DNA from: an uncultured Christensenellaceae bacterium
GTDB taxonomy: Bacteria > Bacillota > Clostridia > Christensenellales > CAG-314
Direction of reading: 5' to 3'
DNA: 64,000 bases
Assembly (NCBI GenBank): GCA_910587795.1
Contig: CAJUNH010000007.1
Coordinates: forward strand, 15,194 to 79,193
Shown here: positions 54,587 through 62,305 of the stretch, piece by piece
How positions within the stretch are numbered: position 1 is the stretch's first letter
Layout: each line of letters begins with the position of its first letter
Program-made: the position numbers and the translations under genes
Notes under the pieces: model-generated
Seen by the model: the letters and a program-made list of their open reading frames with translations, nothing else
Told to the model about the DNA's origin: nothing
Databases searched by the model: none

Positions 54587-55063
54587 ATGGCAGAAACAAA
54601 AAATGAAGTTGTGGTGGAAGTTGTAGGCGAAAAGCCCGCAAAGAAATCCCCCGCAAAATCGACAACGGTCAAAAAAGCTCCCGCTAAAACTGCTGCGGCA
54701 AAGAAGGAAGCAGTAACGGAAGTTGCCGCTACCGAAGCGGCTGCGGAAAAACCCGTTGCGGCAAAGCCCGCTAAAAAGGCGGCTAAGGCTAAAGCTCCTC
54801 TTTATATTAACGGCAGATACGTAGTGGAAAAGCAACTGCCCGTAAAACCTGTAAAAGGTGCAAAACCGTACGCAGTAGCTAAAAAACAAATCAAGGTTAC
54901 TTTAATTAAGAGTACCGCAGGTTGCTTAAAAAATCAACAGGCAACGGTAAAAGCGTTGGGTCTTACCAAAATCCGTTCTACGAACGTATTGCCCGATAAC
55001 GACGCTATCCGCGGAATGATTTTTAAAGTAAAGCACCTTGTAGCAGTAGAAGAAGTTAAGTAG
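54587..55063 (+). CDS. rpmD: 50S ribosomal protein L30 with long Lys/Ala-rich N-terminal extension
   Basis: A 158-residue product, nearly three times the ordinary ~60-residue L30. The genuine L30 fold is at about 98-158 (IKVTLIKSTAGCLKNQQATV, and LGLTKIRSTNVLPDNDAIRG). The preceding ~97 residues are acidic, then Lys/Ala/Pro-repetitive, then a basic segment (LYINGRYVVEKQLPVKPVKG). The order rpsE-rpmD-rplO supports the call. AGGAGG precedes the ATG. The extension might bind rRNA or DNA-like polyanions. Confidence 0.93.
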   Translation: MAETKNEVVVEVVGEKPAKKSPAKSTTVKKAPAKTAAAKKEAVTEVAATEAAAEKPVAAKPAKKAAKAKAPLYINGRYVVEKQLPVKPVKGAKPYAVAKKQIKVTLIKSTAGCLKNQQATVKALGLTKIRSTNVLPDNDAIRGMIFKVKHLVAVEEVK

Positions 55064-55072
55064 GAGGCTAAT

Positions 55073-55519
55073 ATGAGAATACATACAATTCAACCTGCTG
55101 TCGGCGCTACAACCGCCGAAAAGCGTTTAGGTAGAGGTATTGGAAGCGGCCTCGGCAAAACAAGCGGCAAGGGACATAAAGGTCAATGGGCGCGCAGCGG
55201 CGGCGGTGTACGCCCCGGCTTTGAAGGCGGACAAACCCCCCTTGTAAGACGTCTTCCCAAACGTGGTTTCAACAACAAATTTGCAGTTAACTACGATATA
55301 GTTAACGTAGAAGTCCTCAACGTGTTCGACGAAGGAACGGTAGTAACGCCCGAATTGCTTGCCGAAAGACGCATTGTCAACGGTAAAAACAACGGCGGAG
55401 TTAAAGTCCTCGGTAACGGACATCTTACAAAAAAACTTACTGTTAAAGCAGATAAGTTTTCCGCTTCCGCAAAAGCAGCAATCGAAGCGGCAGGCGGTGT
55501 TGCAGAGGAAATTAAGTAA
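55073..55519 (+). CDS. rplO: 50S ribosomal protein L15
   Basis: A 148-residue late-assembly protein. GRGIGSGLGKTSGKGHKGQ and the GFNNKF element are conserved. The stop overlaps the secY ATG by 1 nt. Confidence 0.98.
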   Translation: MRIHTIQPAVGATTAEKRLGRGIGSGLGKTSGKGHKGQWARSGGGVRPGFEGGQTPLVRRLPKRGFNNKFAVNYDIVNVEVLNVFDEGTVVTPELLAERRIVNGKNNGGVKVLGNGHLTKKLTVKADKFSASAKAAIEAAGGVAEEIK

Positions 55520-56880
55520 TGTTTGAAACCATAAGAAATGCCTTTAAGATAAAGGACGTACGCAAAAAAATACTAATGACAATCTTGTTTGTAATTATTT
55601 TTAGACTAGGTTGTTATATCACGATTCCCGGGCTTAGCACTATCGATTTTGGCGGCGATATGGATATTTTTGGAATTTTAAACTCCATTACCGGTAGCGC
55701 GTTAAGTCAAGGTACAATCTTTTCTCTCGGCATTTCGCCGTATATCAACGCGTCGATTATCGTGCAGTTGTTAACGGTAGCGATTCCCGCTCTCGAAAGA
55801 ATGTCTAAGGACGGCGAAGAGGGAAAGAAAAAAATCGACAGAATTACCCGTTGGGTTACGCTTGCGCTTGCAATTGTAAGCGCGGTGGGCGTGTTCCTAA
55901 CGCTTTCTAGCCAATTCAAAGATTACGTTAATCCCAGTTGGTTGGGCGGACAATGGTCGGGTTTCTTTGAAACACCCGGCGGCAAATGGATAATGGGTAT
56001 TTATATCGTGGTAATGCTTGTCGGCGGAAGCATGCTGTGCATGTGGATTGGCGAACGCATTACCGAATACGGTATTTCTAATGGTATTTCCTTACTGATT
56101 TTCGTCGGTATTATTTCGACGGCGGCTCAACAGCTGGTTAATGCCTTTAAGGGCGGCAGCTGGGCAGAAGCGCTTATCTTTATTGCGGAATTGATTTTGG
56201 TGTTTGGATTTATCGTATGGGTAGACGGCGCCGAAAGAAAAATCAAAGTACAGTATGCAAAACAAGTTAAGGGCAACAAAATGTACGGCGGACAGTCCAC
56301 TTTTATTCCCATTAAAGTTAACGCGTCCGGCGTTATGCCTTTGATTTTTGCTTACGCAATCATGAGTTTCCCCTCATTGCTTATCAAAACATTTTGGGAC
56401 GGGACCGATTTTGCAAAGTTTTTTGAGAATTGGTTTACTGCTTCTACGAATCATGTAGGAGGAACGATAATTTACAACGTAGTTTTGGCTGCATTGATAT
56501 TTGTATTTGCCTATTTCTATTCGCAAATTCAATTCAATCCCGTCGAAATATCTCGTAACATTCAAAACAACGGCGGCTTTGTAACGGGTATACGTCCGGG
56601 CAGAGAAACAGCCGAATACTTGCAAAAGGTAGTATCGCGTATCACATTGTGGGGTGCAGTATTCCTTGCAATTATTGCTTTTGTTCCCTCTATCTTGTTT
56701 TCTATCCCCGGTTGGGCTGGTATGGACATGGTAACGGGACTGGTATCGAGTTTCAGCACCACAGGTATGTTAATCTGCGTATCGGTAGCGTTGGAATTCA
56801 ACAAGGCGCTGGAAAATCAAATTTTAATGCGTCATTATAAAGGACTGTTAGGTTCTAATTCAAAAGGATTTTTGAAATAG
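55519..56880 (+). CDS. secY: preprotein translocase channel subunit SecY
   Basis: A 453-residue ten-helix inner-membrane channel, partner of the SecA encoded earlier in the window. Start ETIRNAFKIKDVRKKILMT and the cytosolic loop FNPVEISRNIQNNGGFVTGIRPGR (about 335-358) are typical. The plug/pore residues are within the second helix region. adk follows after 1 nt. Confidence 0.97.
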   Translation: MFETIRNAFKIKDVRKKILMTILFVIIFRLGCYITIPGLSTIDFGGDMDIFGILNSITGSALSQGTIFSLGISPYINASIIVQLLTVAIPALERMSKDGEEGKKKIDRITRWVTLALAIVSAVGVFLTLSSQFKDYVNPSWLGGQWSGFFETPGGKWIMGIYIVVMLVGGSMLCMWIGERITEYGISNGISLLIFVGIISTAAQQLVNAFKGGSWAEALIFIAELILVFGFIVWVDGAERKIKVQYAKQVKGNKMYGGQSTFIPIKVNASGVMPLIFAYAIMSFPSLLIKTFWDGTDFAKFFENWFTASTNHVGGTIIYNVVLAALIFVFAYFYSQIQFNPVEISRNIQNNGGFVTGIRPGRETAEYLQKVVSRITLWGAVFLAIIAFVPSILFSIPGWAGMDMVTGLVSSFSTTGMLICVSVALEFNKALENQILMRHYKGLLGSNSKGFLK

Positions 56881-56881
56881 T

Positions 56882-57505
56882 ATGAAAATAATATTGTTAG
56901 GCGCGCCCGGCAGCGGCAAAGGCACTATGGCGCAAAAGCTTACAAGCGATTTGAAAATCCCGCAAATCTCCACAGGGGATATCTTCCGTAAAAACTTAAA
57001 GGAAGAAACCCCTTTGGGTTTGCAAGTAAAAGACATTATGGCCAGAGGCGAGCTTGTTCCCGACGAAATCACTATAGAAATCGTTAAAAACAGGCTGGCT
57101 GAGGCTGATTGCGCAAACGGTTACATATTGGACGGGTTTCCCCGCTCCATAGTGCAAGCCGAAGCGTTGGACAAGTTTCAGCAAATAGATTGCGCAATAA
57201 ACCTTGACGTAGACAAGGAAGCTATCGTCAAACGTTTGTCGGGGCGCCGTTTCTGCCCCGATTGTAACGGTACGTTCCACATCTCGTCGTTGACGGACGC
57301 GGCTGTTTGCCCCGCATGCGGCGGCAAGCTGGTAATCCGCGCCGACGACAGTGAAGAGACGGTACGCGAAAGATTGCACGTTTACGACGTAAACACTTTT
57401 CCGCTGATAGAGTATTACACAAAGCAGGGCAAAGTTCTTACAGTCGACGGCAACGGTTCCATTGACGAAGTTTACAACAGAATATTGGCAGTATTAAACA
57501 AATGA
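56882..57505 (+). CDS. adk: adenylate kinase, zinc-LID type
   Basis: A 207-residue enzyme balancing ATP+AMP and 2 ADP. P-loop GAPGSGKGT at 6-14, the AMP-lid region after TGDIFR, and the LID with CPDC and CPAC (about 119-144), i.e. a four-cysteine zinc form as in Gram-positive bacteria. It overlaps map by 4 nt. Confidence 0.97.
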   Translation: MKIILLGAPGSGKGTMAQKLTSDLKIPQISTGDIFRKNLKEETPLGLQVKDIMARGELVPDEITIEIVKNRLAEADCANGYILDGFPRSIVQAEALDKFQQIDCAINLDVDKEAIVKRLSGRRFCPDCNGTFHISSLTDAAVCPACGGKLVIRADDSEETVRERLHVYDVNTFPLIEYYTKQGKVLTVDGNGSIDEVYNRILAVLNK

Positions 57506-58251
57506 TCCTTATAAAGTCTAATTCGCAAATAGCGGAAATGCGCAAGGCAAATCAGATTGTTCGCGATACTTTAAAATTATTGCAAGACCACACAAAGGCT
57601 GGCGTGTCCACCTGGGAACTTAACCGTTTGGCTCACGAATACATCGTATCGCAGCACGCAGTACCGAGTTTTTTAAACTATAACGGTTTTCCCGCAAGCA
57701 TATGCGTATCAATCGATTGCGAAGTGGTTCACGGCATTCCGTCAAAACGTAAAGTTTTGGAAGAAGGTCAAATTGTCAGCTACGATTGCGGAGCTATACT
57801 TAACGGATGGCACGGCGACGCCGCGCGTACGGTAGCCGTGGGGATAATTTCTCCCGAGTGTCAGCAGTTGATTGACGTTACCGAACAGTGCTTTTTTAAA
57901 GGCGTAAACGCCATTGTGGCGGGCGAAACCCGTCTGGGCGATTTGGGACACGTAATTCAGTCTTATGCCGAAAGTTACGGCTACGGGGTGGTACGCGATC
58001 TTGTCGGTCACGGTATAGGACGCCAAATGCACGAAGACCCCGAAGTGCCGAATTTCGGTAAAGAGGGACACGGAATGCGGCTGTCTGCAGGTATGACGAT
58101 CGCCGTGGAACCCATGATAACAATGGGTACGGAAAAAGTTGACTGGGGCAGCGACGGTTGGACTGTAAAAACCCGCGATCATAAGCCTGCGGCGCACTAC
58201 GAAAATACCATTGCCATTACGGATAACGGCATTGAGATACTCAGTTTGTAG
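57502..58251 (+). CDS. map: methionine aminopeptidase, type I
   Basis: A 249-residue pita-bread metalloenzyme removing initiator Met. Metal ligands: SYDCGAIL, HGDAARTV, GHGIGRQMHEDPEVPN, TIAVEPMITMG and YENTIAITDNG, all present. ATG overlaps the adk end. Confidence 0.97.
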   Translation: MILIKSNSQIAEMRKANQIVRDTLKLLQDHTKAGVSTWELNRLAHEYIVSQHAVPSFLNYNGFPASICVSIDCEVVHGIPSKRKVLEEGQIVSYDCGAILNGWHGDAARTVAVGIISPECQQLIDVTEQCFFKGVNAIVAGETRLGDLGHVIQSYAESYGYGVVRDLVGHGIGRQMHEDPEVPNFGKEGHGMRLSAGMTIAVEPMITMGTEKVDWGSDGWTVKTRDHKPAAHYENTIAITDNGIEILSL

Positions 58252-58257
58252 GTGATT

Positions 58258-58542
58258 ATGAACGAAATCGACATAAAAATCGGCAGCGTGGTTATGTCAA
58301 CGCAGGGCAGAGATAAAGGTATGTATTTTGTGGTTGCAGATATCGACCGCAAACGTGGATACTTGTATTTAGCCGACGGCGGTATGCGCAAACTAAACGC
58401 TCCCAAAAAGAAAAATCTTAAGCACGTATCAAACAGCGGCGTAACGTTGGACGTAATTGCCGCAAAGCTTACGGAAAGTAAAAAGGTGTTTGACAGCGAA
58501 ATAAAAAGTGCGTTGAGACAATTCAATCAGCAAAGTAATTAG
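58258..58542 (+). CDS. KOW-domain RNA-binding protein (L14e-like)
   Basis: A 94-residue protein with an N-terminal KOW segment (IKIGSVVMSTQGRDKGMYFVV) and a basic C-terminal half. It occupies the position between map and infA where Clostridia keep an L14e/KOW protein, so a ribosome- or RNA-associated role is likely. ATG at 58258 is preferred with AGGTGA just upstream; GTG at 58252 lacks a site. Confidence 0.75.
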   Translation: MNEIDIKIGSVVMSTQGRDKGMYFVVADIDRKRGYLYLADGGMRKLNAPKKKNLKHVSNSGVTLDVIAAKLTESKKVFDSEIKSALRQFNQQSN

Positions 58543-58556
58543 ATAGGAGAATTTAA

Positions 58557-58784
58557 ATGTCAAAAGACGATGTAATCGAAGTTGAAGGCGTAGTTGTCGA
58601 AGCGCTTAGAAATGCAGAATTTCGCGTTAGACTTACAAATAACCATGAAATAACCGCTTATGTTTCGGGCAAGCTTCGTATCCATTCTATAAGGATTTTG
58701 CCCGGCGACGCAGTAAAGCTGGAAATGAGTCCGTACGATCTTACAAAAGGTAGGATAGTATGGAGGACAAAAGGCGTTCAATAA
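58557..58784 (+). CDS. infA: translation initiation factor IF-1
   Basis: A 75-residue OB-fold protein binding the 30S A site. The segment SKDDVIEVEGVVVEAL and GDAVKLEMSPYDLTKGRIVWR are canonical. AGGAG precedes the ATG. Confidence 0.98.
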   Translation: MSKDDVIEVEGVVVEALRNAEFRVRLTNNHEITAYVSGKLRIHSIRILPGDAVKLEMSPYDLTKGRIVWRTKGVQ

Positions 58785-58832
58785 TAATTCATCAATTAAA
58801 AGTACGGCACAAACCGTATCAAGGAGGAAGAA

Positions 58833-58949
58833 ATGAAAGTTAGACCATCTGTTAAGCCTATGTGCGACAAATGTAAAGTTATCAAGCGTAACGGGAAAGT
58901 TATGGTAATTTGTTCCAAATATCCCAAACACAAGCAAAGACAAGGTTAA
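58833..58949 (+). CDS. rpmJ: 50S ribosomal protein L36, zinc type
   Basis: A 38-residue protein with the zinc pattern Cys11-x2-Cys14 and Cys27 with a His near 33; KVRPSVKPMCDKCKVIKRNG is canonical. AAGGAGG precedes the ATG. Followed by a ~150-nt spacer with no clear signal. Confidence 0.97.
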   Translation: MKVRPSVKPMCDKCKVIKRNGKVMVICSKYPKHKQRQG

Positions 58950-59098
58950 TTGCCTTGGCAGGTTGCTCTCTTTGCGGGAGTTAACTCAGGATACAATCAC
59001 GTTTTAGTTTAAGCGACATCATTCCACTTAGGCTCGCAAAGCTTTGCGTGTATATATAAATCACTGTAAAATTAAAATTTAGTTAAGGAGAAAAACAA

Positions 59099-59473
59099 AT
59101 GGCTCGTATTTCCGGTGTAGATTTACCCAGAGAAAAACGTATAGAAATCGGCTTAACCTACATTTACGGAATTGGACGTACGACGGCAAAAAACATTCTT
59201 GCCGAAACAGGCGTCAACCCCGATACCCGCGTTAAGGACTTGACCGAAGACGACGTATCGAAGATCCGTGATTGTATAGAAAAGAATCTCCACGTAGAAG
59301 GCGACCTTCGCCGTGAAGTTTCGTTAAATATTAAAAGACAAATAGAAATCGGCTCCTACCGTGGAATCCGTCACCGTAAGGGACTGCCCGTACGCGGACA
59401 ATCTACTAAACAAAACGCGCGCACACGTAAGGGACCCAAACGTACCGTATCGCGCGGTAAAAAAGCTAAGTAG
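59099..59473 (+). CDS. rpsM: 30S ribosomal protein S13
   Basis: A 124-residue head protein contacting P-site tRNA. ARISGVDLPREKRIEIGLTY starts it, RGIRHRKGLPVRGQ is the conserved basic end. AAGGAG precedes the ATG. Confidence 0.98.
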   Translation: MARISGVDLPREKRIEIGLTYIYGIGRTTAKNILAETGVNPDTRVKDLTEDDVSKIRDCIEKNLHVEGDLRREVSLNIKRQIEIGSYRGIRHRKGLPVRGQSTKQNARTRKGPKRTVSRGKKAK

Positions 59474-59485
59474 GAGGACTGAATA

Positions 59486-59875
59486 ATGGCAGGAAAGAAA
59501 GTTGTCAAAAAAAGACGCGACATAAGAAAAGTTGACAAAGGACAAGTACATATTCACGCTTCCTTCAACAACACGATTGTAACATTTACAGATATGAACG
59601 GTAACGCCTTGTCCGCGTGCAGTTCGGGAGCTTTGGGCTTCCGCGGATCGCGTAAGAGCACCGCTTTTGCTGCTCAGCAAGCGTGCGAAGTAGCCGCTAA
59701 AGCCGCTAAGGAATACGGAGTCCGTTCTGTCGAAGTATACGTAAAAGGTCCCGGTCAAGGACGCGAATCCGCAATCCGCGCATTGCAGACTGCTGAAATC
59801 GAAGTAACCTTAATCCGCGACGTATCGCCTATCGCTCACAACGGATGCCGTCCGCCCAAGCGCAGAAGAGTTTAG
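59486..59875 (+). CDS. rpsK: 30S ribosomal protein S11
   Basis: A 129-residue platform protein. GQVHIHASFNNTIVTFTD and the basic NGCRPPKRRRV end are canonical. Confidence 0.98.
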   Translation: MAGKKVVKKRRDIRKVDKGQVHIHASFNNTIVTFTDMNGNALSACSSGALGFRGSRKSTAFAAQQACEVAAKAAKEYGVRSVEVYVKGPGQGRESAIRALQTAEIEVTLIRDVSPIAHNGCRPPKRRRV

Positions 59876-59893
59876 TTATAAAGGAGAATACAT

Positions 59894-60520
59894 ATGGCTA
59901 GAAATACAAGTGCAGATTGCCGTCAATGCAGACGCGAAAAATGCAAATTGTTCCTTAAAGGCGATAGATGCTATACCGACAAGTGCGCTTTTACAAAGCG
60001 CGGCAAGATTCCCGGAGTGCATGCAGATTCCCGCAAGAAGGTAACAGAATACGGACTTCAGCTTCGTGAAAAGCAAAAGACCAAGAGAATTTACGGTTTA
60101 CAGGAAAAACAATTCCATAAGTACTACGAAGAGGCGGAACGTCTTAAAGGCGTAACCGGCGCAAATATGCTGATACTTTTGGAAGAAAGACTTGACAACG
60201 TGGTGTACCGTATGGGTATAGGCGTATCCCGTTCTCAGGCAAGACAGTTTGTTAACCACGGACTTATCACCGTCAACGGAAAGCGCGTAACGATCCCCAG
60301 CTACGAAATCAAAGTTGGCGATGTTATCTCCATCAAGGAAAGTAAAAAAGAACAACCTCTGTTTGTAGAACTTAAACAATCCAAAAAACCCGCTAACCTT
60401 CCTAAATGGTTGGATTTTGATCCTGCCGAACTTACTGGTAAGGTTTTGGCAAAACCCACAAGAGAAGATATCGACATGAGCATTCAAGAGCACATGATCG
60501 TAGAGTTGTACTCCAAATAG
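59894..60520 (+). CDS. rpsD: 30S ribosomal protein S4, zinc (C+) type
   Basis: A 208-residue assembly initiator with S4 RNA-binding domain (RLDNVVYRMGIGVSRSQARQ, about 98-117). The N-terminus has Cys9, Cys12, Cys17 and later cysteines (CRQCRREKC...CYTDKC), a zinc-binding C+ form. Confidence 0.97.
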   Translation: MARNTSADCRQCRREKCKLFLKGDRCYTDKCAFTKRGKIPGVHADSRKKVTEYGLQLREKQKTKRIYGLQEKQFHKYYEEAERLKGVTGANMLILLEERLDNVVYRMGIGVSRSQARQFVNHGLITVNGKRVTIPSYEIKVGDVISIKESKKEQPLFVELKQSKKPANLPKWLDFDPAELTGKVLAKPTREDIDMSIQEHMIVELYSK

Positions 60521-60603
60521 CAGTACCTCTTAGCGAGTTTTATCCCATACTGCAAATTTAGCTGCAGTTTAAATTTAATAATATAAAAGGAGATTGTTGT
60601 CCA

Positions 60604-61575
60604 ATGATGGAAATAGAAAAACCGGTAATGACAGTTGAAGAAAGCGGTCAAAACGCCAGTGTTATCAAGATTGTAGCGGAACCATTGGAAAGGGGCTACG
60701 GCATCACCTTAGGTAATGCATTACGTAGAGTGTTGCTTGCGGCTTTGCCCGGAGTTGCCGTTGTAGGCTTGAGAATAGACGGTATTCAGCACGAATTTTC
60801 AACTATTCCCGGCGTTAAGGAAGACGTAACGGACATTATACTGAACATCAAGCGTTTAGCTTTGAAGTCGGATAATGAAGACAATGATTTCAGGAAGACA
60901 ATAACAATTAGCAAGGTAGGTCCTTGCGAAGTGCACGCAGGCGATATCTTGACGGACGCCGAGGTGGAAGTGCTTAACCCCGATTTGTATATATGCACTT
61001 TGGAAAACGGCGCTACGCTTAATTGTGAGTTGTTTGTCGCTCGCGGATGCGGATATTTTTCGATTGAAAAGAACAAGGAACGTAACAGAGAGTTAAAAAT
61101 TAATTATCCTATCGGTTACATACCTATCGATTCGCTGTTTGGACCCGTTAAAAAGGCAAGTTACAACGTTGAGAGCGCCCGCGTAGGTCAGGACATAACG
61201 CGCGATAAGCTGACGTTGGAAGTGGAAACAAACGGCGCGTTCAGCGGCAGAGAAATCGTTTCCTTAGCGGCTAAAATCATCGAAGATCATATTAAGATGT
61301 TTGTCGATTTGTCGGAAAGTTTCAATAAGGATATTTTAATTCCCCGCGAAAGCGACAACCATAAGCGCGTGTTGGAAATGAATATAGACGATATGGATTT
61401 GTCCGTACGTTCGTACAACTGCTTAAAGCGCGCAGGTATCCAAACCGTTGAAGATCTTACAAGCAAGACGGAAGACGATATGCTGAAGGTTCGCAACCTC
61501 GGCAGAAAGTCGTTAGACGAAGTAATTGCTAAATTGGAAAGTTACGGTCTGTCTTTGAAAAATAAGGATGAATAG
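60604..61575 (+). CDS. rpoA: RNA polymerase alpha subunit
   Basis: A 323-residue protein: dimerisation domain (about 15-235) with GYGITLGNALRRVLLAALPG, linker, and alpha-CTD (about 255-315) with RSYNCLKRAGIQTVEDL. AAGGAGA lies ~12 nt upstream of 60604; a second ATG three bases later is equally possible. Confidence 0.97.
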   Translation: MMEIEKPVMTVEESGQNASVIKIVAEPLERGYGITLGNALRRVLLAALPGVAVVGLRIDGIQHEFSTIPGVKEDVTDIILNIKRLALKSDNEDNDFRKTITISKVGPCEVHAGDILTDAEVEVLNPDLYICTLENGATLNCELFVARGCGYFSIEKNKERNRELKINYPIGYIPIDSLFGPVKKASYNVESARVGQDITRDKLTLEVETNGAFSGREIVSLAAKIIEDHIKMFVDLSESFNKDILIPRESDNHKRVLEMNIDDMDLSVRSYNCLKRAGIQTVEDLTSKTEDDMLKVRNLGRKSLDEVIAKLESYGLSLKNKDE

Positions 61576-61587
61576 GAGAATAGCAAA

Positions 61588-62097
61588 ATGGCATCACATA
61601 GAAAATTAGGAAAAGCAACAGATTTGAGACTGGCTCTTTTAAAGAATCAGGTATCTCAGCTTTTGTGGAACGGCAAATTGGAAACAACCGAAGCCCGCGC
61701 TAAGGAAGTGCAAAAACTTGCCGAAAAGTACATCACGCTTGCTGTTAACACCTATAAGGACACCGTGGAAGTAGAAAAAGTCAAAATTGTAAACGGTAAT
61801 GCAACAACCGTTAAAGTGACAAACGACGGTGCAAGCAAGCTTGCTGCAAGACGTACGCTTATGTCCAATTTGGCAGATTTGAAAGAGACGCGTCAACCCA
61901 AGGAAAGCAAAACCGAGTACAAACTTCGTACAAAGGTTGTTAGACATCCCCTTATCGAAAAGATGTTTAACGATTATGCGCCCAAGTTTGACGCAAAAGC
62001 TCAGCAAACAGGTCAACGCGGCGGATACACGGCGGTTTACAAAATGAACCAACGTCGCGGCGACGGTGCGGAAATGGCATTAATTGTCGTACTGTAA
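61588..62097 (+). CDS. rplQ: 50S ribosomal protein L17 with internal insert
   Basis: A 169-residue protein; usual L17 is ~115-130. The core motifs are present (ASHRKLGKATDLRLALLKN and GGYTAVYKMNQRRGDGAEMA). About 25 residues rich in Val/Lys (TYKDTVEVEKVKIVNG...) are inserted around 60-85, and a further segment (QPKESKTEYKLRTKVVRHP) precedes the C-terminal motif. Last gene of the operon. Confidence 0.95.
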   Translation: MASHRKLGKATDLRLALLKNQVSQLLWNGKLETTEARAKEVQKLAEKYITLAVNTYKDTVEVEKVKIVNGNATTVKVTNDGASKLAARRTLMSNLADLKETRQPKESKTEYKLRTKVVRHPLIEKMFNDYAPKFDAKAQQTGQRGGYTAVYKMNQRRGDGAEMALIVVL

Positions 62098-62126
62098 TTA
62101 TTAATAAAATATCTAATACCGAAAAT

Positions 62127-62163
62127 AAAAATCTGCATAGTATAATGCGGGTTTTTATTTTTT
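62127..62163 (+). terminator. Rho-independent terminator of the ribosomal operon
   Basis: Twelve-bp stem AAAAATCTGCAT/ATGCGGGTTTTT (two G-T pairs) then ATTTTTTG, 30 nt after rplQ. Confidence 0.85.
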
Positions 62164-62232
62164 GTATTTTGCGCTTAACGAAATAATCTTACATTGTATT
62201 GTAATAATATTTAAATTTTAATTTACACAATG

Positions 62233-62263
62233 TTGACACGGGGGGGGGTATAAGTAGTATAAT
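62233..62263 (+). promoter_or_regulatory. sigma-A promoter with poly-G spacer
   Basis: TTGACA at 62233-62238 and TATAAT at 62258-62263 with a 19-bp spacer that contains nine consecutive G residues. Loss of two G would give the optimal 17 bp, so slippage could switch expression. Confidence 0.7.
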
Positions 62264-62305
62264 TTAAAAATACCAATAAAGTTTAGAATAAAAGGAAATA
62301 TTGTT

